Shown here: piece after piece, positions 5,937 to 6,768 of the stretch
Layout of the letters: each line of letters begins with the position of its first letter
Numbering within the stretch: position 1 is the first letter of the stretch
NCBI GenBank assembly: GCA_934725835.1
Contig: CAKVCR010000155.1
Span: 1-6,768 of the forward strand
Source: an uncultured Odoribacter sp.
GTDB taxonomy: Bacteria > Bacteroidota > Bacteroidia > Bacteroidales > Marinifilaceae
DNA: 6,768 nucleotides
Direction: 5' to 3'
The notes under the pieces: generated by a model
Databases searched by the model: none
What the model was told of the DNA's origin: nothing
The model's input: only the letters and a program-made list of their open reading frames with translations
Translations under genes and position numbers: made by a program

Positions 5937-6714
5937 TACTTCACCACGTTCTCTATCTTCCCTTTGCTCTCCGGATCTGACTTACGACAGAACACCGGAT
6001 TGAACCCATGTTCACGAACCAAGGCTCGGAAGCCGTGGGTAAGTATCAGGTCTCCCAGGTTCTCCTTGACGAGAAAAACCTTGTCCTGGTCATAAACTAT
6101 TTTCCGAGGCACTCCCGAGAAATATTCAAAGGCAAGTTCGTGGGCATAAACTGCAAGATCGGAGTAAACGGCGTACGGCTGAAATAAATAAATTTATAAC
6201 GGCTACGGCTAAGACTCATTGCAAAAAAATACACTTTCAATGGAATGCCTTGCGAAGTCTTCATCCAGCGTTCACCAAAATCGCATTGGGCATATTGACC
6301 ATAAGGTGTTTCCGGTTGCTTCTCATAAGGACGGTAACTCTTTTCCGATTCTTTGGGCAGGTTATGGTTCAAACGTACACGATTGACAAAGTTGGATACC
6401 GTTTTAGCAGTGACCTGGGGAAGGTCCTGAAAATGTTCTCGTAAACGGTCATGGAGTTGTGGGGAGGACAAAAATGGCCATTTGCGTAACTCTCCGATAA
6501 CATAAACTTCATAATCGTCAAGCTTATGGCTGTAACGGCGCTCGTAACTTTGACTGTGCTTAAACTCTTCTTCTGTCATCGACAGATACTTGGACACCGT
6601 TTGACGGTGAAGACCTAAGGATATGCCTATTTGACTCTTGTTTAGGCCATTTGAAAATAATTCTTTAACTTTGTACCACATCAGATACTTCTGTAATTTG
6701 GAAGTCTCACTCAT
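5903..6714 (-). pseudogene. istA: IS21-family transposase IstA, frameshifted and C-terminally truncated
   Basis: IstA is the DDE transposase of IS21-family elements and works with the ATPase IstB. Starting at ATG 6714 (preferred over the in-frame TTG at 6738), the first piece has an N-terminal helix-turn-helix (about residues 15-45, NKSQIGISLGLHRQTVSKYL) and the first catalytic aspartate in YAQCDFGE (D145). After FIYFSRTPFT it runs out of frame. One missing base near 6161-6165 explains this: restoring it gives a typical DLAVYAHELAFEYFSG leading into VPRKIVYDQDK. The second piece (5903-6112) holds the second aspartate (VYDQD) and the catalytic glutamate in ESKGKIEN, then departs from the family after VVKYF at about 5937. 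Roughly 270 of the usual 500 or so residues remain, and istB is absent. It cannot transpose by itself. Confidence 0.85.
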
Positions 6715-6750
6715 AGCATTGTGATTAGTTGTTGACAACTCTAATTTACA
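5937..6750 (-). mobile_element. Partial IS21-family insertion sequence (istA end only)
   Basis: The stretch contains the 5' half of istA and its upstream end, but not the 3' half, istB or the other terminus. The outer tip is probably near 6750, where the minus strand begins TGTAAATTAG; IS21 members end in TG/CA. The inner boundary at about 5937 is where IstA similarity stops and the regulator's open frame begins. A deletion or one-sided recombination probably removed the rest together with the regulator's 5' end. Confidence 0.65.
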
Positions 6751-6756
6751 ATGCTA
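6714..6756. repeat. Palindrome at the IS21 end overlapping the istA start
   Basis: TAGCATTGT (6714-6722) is a perfect inverted copy of ACAATGCTA (6748-6756). The bases inside continue the symmetry imperfectly (GATTAG with CTAATT, and AGTTG with CAACT around TTGA). The istA start codon lies at the edge of one arm. A transcript entering from outside the IS would fold this into a long hairpin at the start codon; a transcript starting inside would lack the first arm. Confidence 0.6.
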
Positions 6757-6768
6757 TTTTCTTTTATT

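Larger units (their letters stand above)
4131..6768. mobile_element. Decayed remnant of an integrative element, carrying an IS21 fragment
   Basis: After mnmE the window holds only mobile-element genes, all damaged or doubtful: a broken tyrosine recombinase gene, a small regulator that has lost its 5' end, and a partial IS21-family istA. No conjugation, mobilization, replication or cargo gene is visible. The left boundary is inferred from the mnmE 3' end; the right boundary is not in the window. It could be the end of a larger island whose interior was deleted by IS21-linked rearrangement, or a small satellite of one. Confidence 0.55.

Noticed and set aside
5759..5980. 73-residue plus-strand frame across the regulator remnant and IS21 junction
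   Set aside because: It crosses the boundary between two unrelated segments and is antisense to better-supported coding sequence.
6250..6444. 64-residue plus-strand frame within istA
   Set aside because: It is antisense to a clearly recognisable IstA coding region.

Overview
The window looks like a Bacteroides (or close Bacteroidales) chromosome. The promoters fit the Bacteroidetes primary sigma pattern (TTTG, a gap, then TAnnTTTG), start codons mostly lack strong Shine-Dalgarno sequences, base composition is AT-rich, and the integrase and regulator resemble families common on Bacteroides mobile elements.

Bases 1-4148 are a conserved housekeeping stretch on the plus strand. It holds the 3' part of a DEAD-box RNA helicase gene (its 5' end lies outside the window), then tryptophanase (tnaA), then the tRNA-modification GTPase gene mnmE. 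The helicase-tnaA gap carries a clear intrinsic terminator, a possible promoter before it, and a 25-codon reading frame whose stop lies in the terminator loop. A strong hairpin terminator separates tnaA from mnmE, and mnmE has a very good Bacteroides-type promoter of its own.

From the mnmE stop codon onward the window is accessory DNA in decay. A tyrosine recombinase gene starts about 190 bases after mnmE and points away from it. MnmE keeps its normal C-terminus (FCIGK), so the recombinase probably used the 3' end of mnmE as attachment site, as Salmonella genomic island 1 does. The recombinase gene is broken by an extra base in a G run, an in-frame TAG, and a local scramble that replaces the arginine of the HxxR box. 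It is followed by a terminator and, convergently, a small helix-turn-helix-like regulator gene. That gene has lost its 5' end, probably has a frameshift, and abuts a fragment of an IS21-family element. The IS21 fragment keeps one end and about half of istA (itself frameshifted); the rest of istA and istB are missing.

No intact novel system is visible. The most interesting points are the mnmE 3' end as a probable integration site with a fossil integrase, the tnaA leader arrangement, the repeats between mnmE and the integrase, and the hairpin over the istA start.
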